Origin: Paramacrobiotus metropolitanus
Taxonomy: Eukaryota > Tardigrada > Eutardigrada > Parachela > Macrobiotidae
DNA length: 64,000 nucleotides
Reading direction: 5' to 3'
Assembly: GCF_019649055.1 (NCBI RefSeq)
Contig: NW_026570381.1
Span: 165,001-229,000 of the forward strand
A program made the position numbers and the translations under genes. The notes beneath the pieces are model-generated. The model searched no databases, was not told the origin of the DNA, and saw nothing but the letters and a program-made list of their open reading frames with translations. Below are positions 1 through 11,879 of the stretch, in pieces. Positions within the stretch are counted from its first letter, which is position 1. Every line of letters starts with the position of its first letter.

Positions 1-160
<160 letters not shown>

Positions 161-580
161 TATTAGCAATCGCTCTTATTTTCCACTAGGAGACCCCGCG
201 CAAATTGCGCGGAATAAATAATGCGATAATAAACCAAAGTCTACAGTTGTCAATAATGCCTGCTGGAAAATTGTCTAATCCCTTTGACTGCAGCGATGAC
301 CTAAAGCTGAATGCAAAATGACTACTGACACCGCTATATGACCTATATCCCACGTGCACATTATCTGTACATCCCAAAAATCAGTATACTAATATAGAAA
401 TATCCGACTTTTTTCTATTCTTTTGACCACAGAACACAGTCAACCATTTTAACTAAATATGCCAGAAAAATTTTGCTGTATATTCTTCTACGCTTTTCGT
501 TTTTTTTTTAAATGTAACGCATTTCTCAAAAAGCGACAAATACATTCTACAGTCGTACAGGTCGCACACGTGTTGGAGTC

Positions 581-1346
581 AGTGTAAGTTAGAGCCCTGC
601 GCGAGCGCCGAGCCAGGGTTCGGCTCGCGAGCCGAATGAGCGAACTATAATCTTTTTTGGCAGTTTTTTCACGAGCCGAGTTGTTGGCCTCGACCGACGA
701 ATGAGTCGAGCGTGCGGCGTTCAGGGTGCGCGAGCGAGCTGAACAATACATTTTGTGTTGCCCTTAAAAAATGCGCTTCTTGGCAGATCTGTCACAAACG
801 TGGTGATGCTACTAGTTACTCTGGGTCAGTGCGTACCCAATCGTAAAAGCCGACTTGAACAATCTCCACGAAAAGAACTTACTGTTTTCGCCCATCTCAT
901 TACGCCATTATCCGCATCGAGTACTGCTGGGCCTGTTTCCGCATGAATAAAATACCACTTGTTTTGACTGCCATAGGGTTTAGACTTTAGAGCGTCTTAT
1001 CGAAACCGATAAAATAGGATACTTTCAGGATGTAAAAACCGACAATACTTGCAATGCCTACATCACAAAAATATCTGCTCTGGTAGACACTAATTTATGT
1101 AACTTCTGAAAACTTGATCATTAAAAATGTAATAATTTTTTATAATTTTGTTGTTTGCGAGTGAACTGAGCAGAAAAAATAGTTTGCTTTACAAGCGATC
1201 TGAGCAGTGAAACACGCCGAAACGAGCCGAGCGAGCGAGCGAACGCGACAGCACGAGCGAGCTGAGAAAAATCTTTACGAAAGTTAATCTACCACGAGCG
1301 AGCGCGAGACAAGCATTTACCGCTCGCGCAGGGCTGTAGTGTAAGT
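581..1346 (+). mobile_element. Decayed hAT-type DNA transposon with target-site duplication
   Basis: Terminal inverted repeats read GCCCTGCGCGAGCG at 593-606 and its reverse complement at 1321-1334. The element spans roughly 590-1337. It is flanked by a 9-base direct repeat AGTGTAAGT at 581-589 and 1338-1346, close to the 8-bp duplication made by hAT transposases. Subterminal DNA is rich in short CGAGC/GAGCC motifs on both sides. At about 765-830 a broken plus-strand reading, including KRGDATSY, resembles the end of a BED zinc finger, the usual N-terminal domain of hAT transposases. With under 750 bp and no open transposase, this copy is non-autonomous. The ends and duplication are seen directly; the hAT assignment is inference. 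Confidence 0.68.
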
Positions 1347-1389
1347 CCCTATGGAATACATATAACTTTTAACAGCAAAAGATAATATC

Positions 1390-1511
1390 TGTCAGTTTGT
1401 CTGTAGCATAGCAACGATATGTCGTACTTATGACTATATATATTACGATGTTGTTGTGTTGTCATATTTCATAATAAGTAAGACGTCAGAGAACTAAGTA
1501 AAGTCATGACA
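1390..1511 (+). repeat. 5' LTR of the Ty3/gypsy element
   Basis: A 122-bp repeat bounded by TG and CA, with two differences from the copy at 5691-5812. Such short LTRs are near the lower limit for this superfamily. Confidence 0.9.
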
Positions 1512-1519
1512 AACTTGGC

Positions 1520-4500
1520 GTGAAGGCCATTTTTTGTGGTATTCAACGAATGTCTCTGGACGATATTGGTATTGATATTGCCACGAACGTGTTAACCACG
1601 TCCGGCCCGTCTATTATGGCAAAAGCAAAGGAATCCCCGACGCTGCTCAAGTTCGAGCCTGGCTCCATGGTGTGGAAAGCATGGCGTTCCCGTTATAACA
1701 ATTATGTTAAGATACAGGAACTCACCACAGAGGACGACCCAAAAAGGCTGCTACTGGATTCATTAGGAGTGGAAGCACATGAAATGTTGTTTGCCATGTG
1801 TCTTCCACAAGATCCCGCAGAGCTGAAACTGGATGAAGTCATCGCCCATCTCGAGCATGCATACGTAAAGAAGACACTGCAGTCAACCGAATGGGCGAAC
1901 TTTTTCCTCTTGAAGCAGGAAGTTGGTGAAACCCTTCTTGATTTTGCCAATAAGCTGTGGAGGAAGGCTGTGTTGTGTTCTTTTCCGGCAGACGCGTTGG
2001 AGGGGAAAATGCGTGCGGCGTTCCTAAACGGAGTCCAAAATGAAGCGACGCAGCGCCATTTACGAACCAAGGAAATTGATGTTCTGGCGAAAGCGCTGGA
2101 TATCGCAGAGCAGTATGAGCTGGCACAGCTGAAGCGGACAGCCACTACTACTGAAATGGCGAGGATCGACGGCGGCCAGAAGGGACGTTCGGGGCCACAT
2201 CCGAAGGAACGTAACGGTGGTACTCGGCCTGGGCGTGGTGACGGCAACAATGGCAAGATGGCTGGCAGCAGCGGCGCATGCTACGCGTGTGGCGGAAAAG
2301 GGCATGTGAAGGCCGATTGCTGGGCGAAGGAAGCGACGTGTAGAAAGTGCGGCAAGAAAGGTCACGTCGCAAAGGCGTGCAAGCCTCCGCCGAAGGGCGA
2401 CAGAGGCGGCGGTAACTGTCGGACGTGGACAGTGCAGGAAGACTTCGACGTCCTGGCTATCGGTGAAGAAGTGGGTGGATCGATTCGGGTACCGATCACC
2501 TTGAATGATGCCCGTGTATCCATGCTGTTGGATACGGGATCAGGTGTGACGATCATCACGGCGAGCACGTGGAGACAGATCTGCTCGCCGAAGTTGATGC
2601 CTTATGCCACACCGCTACGAAATTTCACGGGCCATCCGATCCGGGTGATCGGAAGTGCAACGATGCCGGTGGTATATGGACGGACAAGAAAGTCACTGCC
2701 CTTCGTCGTCGTAGGCCGTGTGGGTGACGTGCTGGGACGCGACTGGATCAAAGCATTAGACCTCAGTCACCTGAGTCTGAAAGAGCTGCAAGTGCCTGCG
2801 GTCTCAAAGGTCACCGCCCGAGCAACTGTCCAGAGCATCCTGGATCGCCACAGCAGCGTATTTCGCGATGAACTTGGGCACTGCAAGGAATTTAAAGCTC
2901 ACCTCTACCTAAAAGAAGGCGCGAAGCCGGTCTTTTGTAAACCACGGACGGTCCCGTTCGCATATTGGGACGCAGTGGAAAAAGACTTGGACCGCTTGGT
3001 TGAAAGAGGGATATTCACGCCTGTGGAGCATGCGGACTGGGCTGCCCCCGTTGTTGGAACGCAGAAACGAGCCGGAGACATCCGTACGTGCGCCGACCTG
3101 AGCACCGGATTGAATGACTCGCTCGACGTGCAAACCTATCCGCTGCCCACTCCGGACGAGCTGTTTGCCAAGTTAAACGGAGGCGATAAGTTCAGCAGCC
3201 TGGATCTGGCAGAAGCCTATGCGCAAATAGAGCTGGACGACGAAAGTAAGGAACTCGTTGTCATAAACACGCACAAAGGTCTGTTCAGGTACAACCGGTT
3301 GCCGTTTGGTGTCGCAAGCGGACCGAGCATTTTCCAACAGATCATTGAGCGCATACTGCAAGGCTGCGAGGGCGTGGCGGTGTACATTGACGACATTATC
3401 GTCACGGGCAAGACCGACGAAGAACACCAGCGGAACTTGGAAGCGGTGTTAGAACGGCTGGAGAAGTACGGACTACGCGTGAAACTGTCGAAGTGCAGAT
3501 TCATGCAGGAATCGGTCGAGTATCTGGGTTTTGTGGTGGACCGCCGCGGGCGGCACATATCCCAGGATCGCGCGAAGACACTGGTGGACATGAAGATGCC
3601 CACCAACGTCAGTGAGTTACGTGCTTACCTGGGCATGGTAAATCACTACGCTAAGTTCGTACAGAACCTGTCCGCAAAGTGCGGTCCGTTTCACCGCCTA
3701 TTAAAGTCCGGCGCACCATGGGAATGGACGACGGAGTGTGCGAAGCAATTTCAGGCACTCAAGGAAGAAATTGTCCACGCAACGTTCCTGGTGCATTTCA
3801 ATCCCGCAGTGCCATTGGTGCTGGCAGCGGATGCGTCGCAGTATGGCGTGGGCGCGGTTCTGTGTCATCGTTTTCCCGACGGAACGGAAAGGGCGATTGC
3901 GCACGCGTCCAAGAGCCTGTCAGCAGCGGAAAAGAATTACGGGCAAATTGAATAAGAGGCACTCGCGCTCGTCTACGGCTGTAAGAAATTCCATCAGTAC
4001 GTGGCCGGCAGGGAGTTTACGCTGTTAACGGATCACAAGCCGTTACTGAGCGTCTTCGGCAAGCGGAAAGGTGTCCCAGTGGTCACGGCCAATCGACTTC
4101 AGCGGTGGGCGCTGCTGCTCATGGGATATACGTTTTCCATAGAGTACCGCCGCACCGAGAAGTTTGGTCAAGCGGATGGCCTCAGCCGACTGCCGCTCCA
4201 CTCCACACAGCTGGAGAAATACCCAAACCTGGGGATGGACAACGTAGTGAGCGCGCTGCATGTGGAAAGTGCCGAAAACATACCCGTGTCCGTCGAAGAC
4301 ATCGCAAGGGAAACGGCTGCCGATGCGGAGCTCCAGGAAGTACGCCAGTGCATCGGTCGCGGCTGGCCGGACTCCGTAAGCGATCAGATTCGATCGTATA
4401 AGAAGGTACAGCACGAGCTGAGCGTGCTGAATGGCTGTGTGTGCTGCGGATCGCGCACGGTTATTCCCGCGAAGTATCGTTCCAGAATACTAAAGCACCT

Positions 4501-5638
4501 ACACGCAGCACACATGGGCGCCGGGAAAATGAAAGGAGAAGCGCGAGGCTACTGTTGGTGGCCATCCATGGACAGGGACATCGAGCAAGTCGCCAAGGAC
4601 TGCCGAATATGCACCGAGCGCGCGGGTGAGACGGCGAAAGTTCCATTAGCGCAGTGGCCGGTGCCCGATGCTCCCTGGAAGCGCGTTCACATGGACTTTG
4701 CCGGTCCATATCGAGGCACGATGTTGCTCGTGGTTGTGGATGCAATGTCCAAATGGCCCGAAGTGGTGCAAATGAAGCACGCAACGACGGAAGGAGTGAT
4801 GGAGGCGCTACTCACGATGTTCAGCCGTTACGGTGTGTGCAATGAAGTTGTGTCGGACAACGGCACACCATTCACTTCGCAGCACTTTGTGGATTTCTGC
4901 AGCAAGTATGGCATTAAGCACACCAGGACGCCTCCAGGTCACCCGCAGTCAAACGGTCAGGCCGAGCGGTACGTGCAGACCGTTAAAGACGGCGTTGCGA
5001 AGTTGATGGCCGACGGCCATGCGCTGCCGGATGCGTTGCGTCAGCTCCTTTTGGTTCCCGTTATGGCAACCGCGACGGAGCGTAATCGCGAGCGGTACCG
5101 AAAGCAATTCGATAAGCGGACGAAACCGAAGGAGTTCCATAGCAATCAGTTGGTACTGGTACGCGACTATCGTTTGAACCGTACAGTCCATTGGATCAGC
5201 GGGAAGTTAGTCAGACGTTATGGTACGAAGGTGTGGGACGTGAAGGTTGGCGATCTGATGTGGCGCCGACATGCCAATCAGATGCGGCCACGAAGTTGGC
5301 TGGAAATGCACGAAATGGTAGAAGCGGAAATTCCACCATCAGCCAACGCGGAAGCACCACCGCCTGCCAATGACCTACCGGAATTGACCAGTGAAGCCTT
5401 TCCAAAGTCTACTGCAAACGATGCAGAGGCTGTTAAAACGGAACCTGATCAGCCGAAAGCTCAACCCGATGCGGTGAAGGTTTCACAACCACCGAAACCA
5501 GTGGAAGCCAAACCTACTACAGTAAATAAGCCACAAGCTACGAAGCCTAAGAAGACCAAACCGGAAGCGGTGGAACCACGTCGTACAGCAAGGGCGAACG
5601 CAGGAATTGCTCCCAAGCTGTTAATACATGAGCAATAA
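1520..5638 (+). pseudogene. gag-pol region of the Ty3/gypsy element (fossil, about one break)
   Basis: Domain order is that of Ty3/gypsy. A short gag-like segment is followed by two CCHC zinc knuckles (about 2279-2320 and 2339-2380). Then come a retropepsin-type protease with LLDTGSG near 2524, a reverse transcriptase with YIDD near 3382, and RNase H (about 3790-4200). The integrase has an HHCC zinc domain (about 4500-4615) and a DDE core (aspartates near 4694 and 4856, glutamate near 4964). The order protease-RT-RNase H-integrase separates it from Ty1/copia. The C-terminal tail (about 5330-5630) is rich in Pro, Lys, Glu and Ala. Coding density is high and the fossil looks young. No env domain is present. 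Confidence 0.93.
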
Positions 5639-5690
5639 GTTCTTTCAGTTTTGTTTGTGTTTGTGAAGTGGGTTCCCCACTTGGGGAAGG

Positions 5691-5812
5691 TGTCAGTGTG
5701 TCTATAGCATAGCAACGATATGTCGTACTTATGACTATATATATTACGATGTTGTTGTGTTGTCATATTTCATAATAAGTAAGACGTCAGAGAACTAAGT
5801 AAAGTCATGACA
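5691..5812 (+). repeat. 3' LTR of the Ty3/gypsy element
   Basis: Matches the 5' LTR over its whole 122 bp except at two positions. It is immediately preceded by a purine tract. Confidence 0.9.
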
Positions 5813-5848
5813 TTATTGTTACGTCAAGACACTAAGTAAAGTCATGAC

Positions 5849-6489
5849 TAATACATTATTGCACGTACATATATGCCTGCGCTGACGTGCGCTAAATAAA
5901 GAATTTGCGATTTTTTTAAATTCGGAAATTTACGCGGAACATACTGCATGCTTGCTGCTCCGCGATCTCCGCTCGCGCCGCAGCTTGGCGTCGCCTGCGG
6001 CTCCGCCTTCTAATACATTATATAACGAGCTGAGAAAATTAATTCGAGATTTCATAAACCCCGTAATTTTTAAAAATAACAATTCATTCCGCCTTATTTA
6101 ATGCTATTCGCGGCACATCCACCGCACCCGTTTAAACCGAACATTTTTTAGATGAAAATATCTAGTGTTGCAAGATACCCATAATAATAATTTTTCAAAA
6201 GTTCGGGCAGCTTCCTCAAAAATTGCTAAGACTCATCAACAAAATACTAATTGTGCAATTATGGTGTGATCACCGTATGTGTAAGCATTTTTTGCACTAC
6301 GGTTTGTCGCGCTGAGGGCGTAGTTTGAATTGCAGCGAGATTTAAATTAAACAGGCGTGCATAAAAATGCTCCTCGACTCACGAGTCGTGGTAACCCCTC
6401 CTCCCATTTAAAATTTCTTTAATAATTCCGCTAATGCAATTGTGGGTCGGTCAAGGGGCGCTCAACAGGTTATGAAAATGTCCATGATA
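5849..6489. other. Intergenic, no gene seen; short GC-rich patch
   Basis: TAATACATTAT occurs near 5849 and again near 6011, bracketing DNA that ends in a GC-rich stretch (about 5945-6010) with CGCCGCAG and GGCTCCGCC runs. The rest is AT-rich and without a convincing reading frame. Confidence 0.5.
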
Positions 6490-6830
6490 AAACAGACTGA
6501 CTTTACATAAAGTACTGACTTTATATAAAGTACTGACTTTTCACCGATTCACGGATTCACGGCATGCGGGAAGTACAAAGTACTGGCAGTACTTTGCATA
6601 AAGTACTGACTTTATGTAAAGTATTGACTTCATGTAAAGTACTGACTTTTCACCGATTCACGGATTCACGGCAGGGGGAAGGATAAAGTACTGCGCATTA
6701 CTTTACAGTATAAAGTAGTCAGTCAGTACTTTACATAAAGTACTGATTTTTCACCGATTCACGGATTCACGGCATGGGGGATCTATAAAGTACTGCGCAG
6801 TTCTTTACAGTTTAAAGTATCGCCTGTTTG
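6490..6830. repeat. Complex minisatellite, about 100-110 bp period
   Basis: The core TTCACCGATTCACGGATTCA recurs at about 6540, 6649 and 6750. Each core is followed by variable spacers built from AAAGTACTGACTTTA-type units, themselves partly palindromic. There are three long units with period 101-109 bp plus many 17-bp subunits. No coding potential is seen. Confidence 0.85.
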
Positions 6831-8296
6831 TATTCGTACAACAAATCCTGGACGTACGAAATTTCTGTAAAAACGAAAAACTCCTGCGCATAGCTTTGAC
6901 CTTAATTTTTTTACTCGATTAACCCTTAAAGTTGGTTGCAGGAGAGCAGAAGTTGAGAGAGAACTGCGGAATATGAGAACCCATAATAGTTAGGTTTTCG
7001 TTTTGTGTATAATTGCCTTTTTATCGCCTGGTTTGTTAAAGAGGTTGTCCAAAACATCAGAGAGGTCAGCTAGGATGGCACCGAATCCTCGCCTTGCAAA
7101 AAACTGTAGCAAAATAGAATTATGAGAACTCTCGTAAAATGTAGCAAAACAGCAAGGCTAATTCCGGTCGGTTAACGCAGCGGAGGTGGTTACAAGGCTG
7201 GACAGCTTGTTGGCCAGTGTCCGGTCGAGAAAAGCCATTAGGGTGTGTCGTTGGGAATTGGGATGCATACACCGATACTGCGCAGTATGATGCTCTGATT
7301 AAAGGGAAGTAATGCAACGCTGTTTGACGATGTTGCATAGAGATTGCACATCTGTGTTTACATCTTATTGTTAGTTGCTGTCGAAGTAAAGCTGATCTAC
7401 ATTTACTCCGTATCAAATCCTTCTTCCCTCCCTTCCGCCCTCTTTTGCGAGGAGACGAGGGGTTTCTTCAGCCAGGACGACGGGGCCGGTTGCACCGGTG
7501 ACCCGTGTTCCGGTGCTAGTGTTTTCACCCGATGCTTAAACAAAGCTTAATCATTAATTACGCGTCGTAGCTGGTTTGCCGTAAAAATGTCGATACTTCT
7601 GCGGCCGGATATTCGGGGCGCACAGCTAAATTCTATGCGCCCGATTTGTCGGGGCGCACAGCCATTCCGGGGCGCACAGCGCACAGCCAGGCGCACAGGT
7701 GACTGCTCGTAAAGTATTTACCGATATTTATGCGAAATAACCGTGTTCGGATAATAATATTATTGCATACGTTTCGTAAGCAGCTCGTACACGGTAAAGG
7801 TACAAAAAATCAGTTCCGGTTATTTCAGCTTCGATAAGAGGGGATCTCGTGCGAGTTCGCTGGTAGCGGCTCAGAGATTTTCCATGAAGATAGATTACAC
7901 GTTTAGTAGAACTTGGGAAACGCACTCAGCAGTGTCATGCCGTGGCCACATGCTTAGTACTGCGCTGTATGTATGGAATGTGATCTCTGGAGTTGGACGA
8001 CAAAAATGCTGACCGATTTAATTGCGATAGCTGGCATAAAAACCCCATCAGCGTGTGAAAAGTATTTCAGTGCATGTGAGTTTGGAAAATGAAAAGCTGT
8101 TTTTCTTAATTCTTTAGTATTCTCAACCCACAGGAAAAGTATCTTACGAAGCTTACAACGATGCAACTTCTGGAAAAATGGGCTGGTGGCGGAACCGACA
8201 TGTTTCTTTTTTATCACTGACTATAACCGCTTATTTTTCTTTTTTCTCCAGAAAATAACATAATGCCACTTGGTTTTCTGCAGGTGCCGATCTTAC
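6831..8296. other. No supported gene; short GGGGCGCACAG repeats
   Basis: No ORF here has domain support. At about 7612-7700 the motif GGGGCGCACAG recurs at least three times with shorter GCGCACAG variants, a small local repeat. Confidence 0.45.
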
Positions 8297-8583
8297 GTTG
8301 GACACCGCGATGACGATAAAAACCCTTTTACGTACGATGAGCGAAATTGTCCACGAACTGCTGTTTAGTCTGAATTTTTTCATGAGCACATCAGCGATGC
8401 GATACAAGGCTTCCCGTGTTTTGAAGCCGGCACCATGCAGTGTAAGATGGACGTAGTGCAGGTCAATGTTTTTCCCCACAGAGCCATCGTTTGCCGGACT
8501 GCAAAGAGCGTTCACCTCGCAGCACAGCAGAGTTCCTTTTCCTTCTACAATTTTTGTCCCATATCCAGGGATGTTGAAATTCC
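8297..8583 (-). CDS. Candidate internal exon, unknown product
   Basis: I do not recognise the product. On the minus strand a reading frame opens after a CATAG acceptor at 8584-8588. It runs about 95 codons to a strong donor, AAC|GTAAGA, at 8296. It includes LHYVHLTLHGAGFKTREAL and reads like a compact folded domain with mixed helix and strand character. A faint likeness to Alba-type RNA-binding domains (hydrophobic strand, then HGAG and a helix) is too weak to name. No ATG lies in the exon, so it would be internal. Neighbouring exons were not found. Confidence 0.3.
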
Positions 8584-8617
8584 CTATGCAGCGAAGTTAT
8601 CAAAAGCTGGGTAGTGC

Positions 8618-8917
8618 ATGATTTCATGCATTATTCAGCTTATGATTACGGCGCTGCCAGTGACACGAGGCACGTTTCACTTTTCATTGTATCGCGGGAG
8701 AGATGTCGCTCGGATTGTTTCATCGGTAAGTTTTCTTTCAACGGAGAGTCACTTGATTGCAGGCGCATTAAGAAGCAATTTTTGGCGGCGACGGAATATG
8801 TTTATGAATTGTGCTTTCCAATCAGGCGCTGACAGGCAGTTATTTTTTTTCTTCTAACAGATCGCGATATTTGGCGCGGTCGCCTTGGTCTATGAGCGAC
8901 GAGAAAGCCATCAATAA
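8618..8917 (+). CDS. Possible two-exon gene for a 54-residue membrane peptide
   Basis: ATG at 8618 opens 36 codons to a donor TCG|GTAAGT at 8726. A polypyrimidine tract and acceptor CTTCTAACAG end at 8860, and the frame continues for 18 codons to TAA at 8915-8917. Both splice sites are good and the phase is kept. The 54-residue product has a hydrophobic segment across the junction (IVSSIAIFGAVALVYERR) followed by charged residues. That shape is typical of small single-pass mitochondrial inner-membrane subunits, but no family could be named. A minus-strand ORF (8840-9139) overlaps exon 2, so only one of the two is likely real. Confidence 0.3.
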
Positions 8918-9799
8918 TGAACATTTTCTGCGGTCGACACCGGCTGACGGCGAAACCCGAATAACCGAACTGCTCCCAGTCTGACATTCCATTTCTAGAG
9001 TATTTGTTTGATCCGCCGACTGCGAGCTTGGTGGTGCGCATCGTATTGCTTCGTGGCCTCCTATAACGGCTCCAACTACCTCGGAAGAGCTGTTTGGCGT
9101 TTCTATCGTCGATATGTTCTTCCGAAGTGGCTGGAGCACACTCCGAGCCTATCGTGTTTCACCTGTCCATCGTGTTTCACGCGGCGACGATCGCGTACAT
9201 CGAGCGTGATACCTTTGCTGAGCTGGACGCGCTTATGGTTTTAACTGGAAGAATGGTGGCTGCCACGCGAACAGGGCAAAGCAGTGAAAGCACACGAGGA
9301 GGAGCTGGTCAACCACGCTCAGCTGCTGCACTGCAGCTGCGACTATCAGTGGTTACGCGAGTAGATCAGGAATAAGCCACAGCTGATTGCATCAAAGATA
9401 GCCGGTGAAATTTGCACTGGTAGTCGGGAAGTCAAACTGGGAGAGATATACTTGTCTATCGACTGCGCGAAAGTTAAATTGAGTGTACACACACGGGCGG
9501 ATGGTCATGTAACTAGTGCTTCCTACAATCAGGCGCGACGAGCCTTTGCCTTCAATTTCTTTTGCTGTCAGAACAATCGTAAATAAAACGGGGATTACAT
9601 TTCCGCATATTTTTCGTCTTCGGAAACTGTTGAACAAGTAAAGACGATAAACGCTCTCCTTTTAAAACTCCAAGAAAATACCGTACGTTTGGCTATCCGC
9701 AGAAGTTTTGTAATTGGCAGAGAGGTGGACTGGTCGATGGTTGAGGACAAATGAAATCACTTACATCTTTCTCCCGGCTCTTCGCAATACTCTCTTCAA
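8918..9799. other. Ambiguous region with overlapping ORFs, no assignment
   Basis: Open frames exist on both strands: plus 9094-9375 and minus 8840-9139, the latter rich in Ser/Thr. None has a domain signature or an unambiguous ATG with splice context, so no gene is called. Confidence 0.35.
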
Positions 9800-10235
9800 C
9801 GCGCGACATTTCGCCGGGGTCAGCTGACCACAGGACATTCGGTCGCAGACATTTCGCCGGAAGTTCCTTTCGCCGAGCGACGTTTCTTCGCCGGTTATTC
9901 AGTGGGCAGGACATCACGCCGCGAGGCATTTCGTCGTGAGACCATTTCGACGCCGAGACATTTCGAGACATAAGAAAGTACGAGCGACCTCAGAAAAGCA
10001 AAAAAAAAACATAAGAAAGCATAAGAAACCCTGGTAAAATGGAAAATTAAAAAACCTGCAAAACTTGCAAAAACTAAGCGATTCGAGCTTTTGCGGCAAA
10101 CTGCCGCATGATTATAGGGTACCAATGCGAAATGTCCACGAACAGATGCTTTGGGACGAAATTCCACAACGGCAAAATGCCTCACAGCAATATGGTCCAA
10201 ACGGAAATGCTCCAGTGTCCCTGTGTTCGGCGACG
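9800..10235. repeat. MITE-like element with inverted subterminal TTTCGCCG repeats
   Basis: The left part (about 9805-9970) holds many CATTTCGCCG-type motifs in one orientation. The right part (about 10125-10215) holds CGAAATGTCC and related motifs in the opposite orientation, giving a long degenerate inverted repeat around AT-rich DNA. No transposase frame is seen. The exact ends and any target duplication could not be fixed by eye. Confidence 0.5.
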
Positions 10236-10475
10236 AATAGTCGCGCGTCGAACTTGAATGCGTCCATCACGGTTCGTATGACCTATTGCAACAATAAATT
10301 TATCTTCCTGGCAAAGTCTGGCGAAGTGCGGCAAAGCAATGGATAGGTCGTCTACTATTTTACTGTTATTACGAGGTGGCTAAAACTTGTTTTTGTTTTG
10401 GCAATTTTTTCCACTACATTTATCAGCGAAACAGATAATTTTTGTTGCAGCCTGTTGCGCAGCAAAATCTTCTAA

Positions 10476-10866
10476 CTAAAATATCAAAAAACACCAAATG
10501 AAAAGCCGTTTAGATACTATAGTGCTTACTGTACGTCGTACGAAGAGTGACTCGCGGCTAAGAAACCAAAAAAATAGAAGCCCATTGTGTTCGGCAACCC
10601 GGCAAAACAGTAAGTTAACGTGTGGAAGCTGCTTCACATGTTCAAAATTTTGGATGAATTTCTTGACATCATCCGCGTACGATTTTCGAAACAAATCAAG
10701 AACTTTGTTGCAAAGTCCTTGATTTGTACACCGGCAACAATCCCTTAAGAGAAGTGTGTGAATGCATTTAACCAATTTCGTGTACACGGGTGCGCTTTCG
10801 TCCACCCCAAATACCTTTGCGCAATGTTTATGATATTTTATGGTAAAGCTAAGACGTATCCAACCG
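10476..10866 (-). CDS. Candidate exon, unknown product
   Basis: A minus-strand frame stays open from a stop near 10870 to 10476, about 125 codons. It has a cysteine-rich, helical-looking sequence (CRCTNQGLCNKVLDLF, then KKFIQNFEHVKQLPHVNLLF). There is no in-frame ATG near its start, so it would be an internal or terminal exon. I recognise no family. Length and composition suggest coding, but neighbouring exons were not found. Confidence 0.28.
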
Positions 10867-10869
10867 TGT

Positions 10870-11879
10870 AGGGGATGTTAATTTTGCAAGGCTGGGACAC
10901 ATTCAGGATTAGCCTCAAGCAAAACTCAGGGCAGGCTGGCTGGAGCCACGGGACAGACATGATACATCTCAGGGCCTGCAAGCCTTTCCCCACGCAGTGC
11001 GAAGTGTGCTCACGTTAAGTGCGTGTGCTCACGGAGATGAGAACTCGTGCTTACAAATTAATTATACAACAACTGCTGATTGCTGTTTTGTTTTATTTTT
11101 ATGCACTGCTTAAGGTTTTCTTTTTTATGTTGTTTCATATGTTTCTTTCGTTTCTCAGGTTTCCGTAGCCTTCGCCATCGATTTTGCAATCTACAGCTTT
11201 AAAGTGCGAACGTGCGATCATGATATTTGATAGTATACATGAGTGAAATTTTTGTAAGCGGCTATCACTAGACATTTTTTCTTAGATTTTTGGCTTAGAT
11301 TGTAAATATTTGTATATGAACACTGATATGGTTCTAGCAAATCTGACTGGTAGCGAGGTTTGCATTAAAGTCAATACCATTAGTCCGCGGAATGACGGCG
11401 AAAATATGCGCAAGGCGAAGTAAGCATCGGGTGAAAAGCAGTGCGGCCGAAGTAAGTTAAACGGCCAAAATGATCGGTAGCCGAGTAATCTTGTTGCGTA
11501 ATCCTCAAGAAACGGCTGCTAACGTTTAGTGTTGAGTCGGCCCCGCCCAGGCTTCAGGCCGTCTGGCATGCTGTTGTAGCGCAGTAAGTATTATTTTTTT
11601 CCCGGATGCCGTTATGCGAGCAGCTACAGCGAGCGCGTCAACAGAAAATAGGCAGATATTCGCCTAGAGAACGATTAAAATGGGGAAATTAAGAAAAACT
11701 CGTCGAAAAATGCTGCTTCTGGTAGTTGCAATGAAATTTTTCAGCTTTCTGTGTTCTTCGCAATCTTCGTCCGCTGTGAGCCGCGGCCCGGGCCATGGCC
11801 CTTCTCGCGGGCCGGCCCACCACTACCGAAGTTGAGCTTATGACATACGAATCAACGAAGATAACAGGTTCCAAAAGGA
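10870..11879. other. Intergenic, nothing supported
   Basis: AT-rich DNA without a convincing ORF, RNA gene or repeat structure beyond short homopolymers. Confidence 0.4.

Larger units (their letters stand above)
1390..5812 (+). mobile_element. Ty3/gypsy LTR retrotransposon, nearly whole fossil
   Basis: Two 122-bp direct repeats (1390-1511 and 5691-5812) begin TGTCAG and end CATGACA and bracket a gag-pol coding region, so these are LTRs. They are very short for the family and differ at two positions, which points to a fairly recent insertion. A TGG at 1515-1517 just inside the left LTR is a possible primer-binding start. The purine run GGGGAAGG at 5683-5690 abuts the right LTR as a polypurine tract. 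No env-like gene is seen and I find no clear target-site duplication. The coding region has about one break, so this copy looks broken though otherwise complete. A partial copy of the LTR end lies just downstream at about 5820-5848. Confidence 0.93.

Noticed and set aside
1702-2256. 184-codon minus-strand ORF inside the Ty3/gypsy element
   Set aside because: It is the antisense shadow of the gag-like region; composition mirrors the coding strand and no motif is present.
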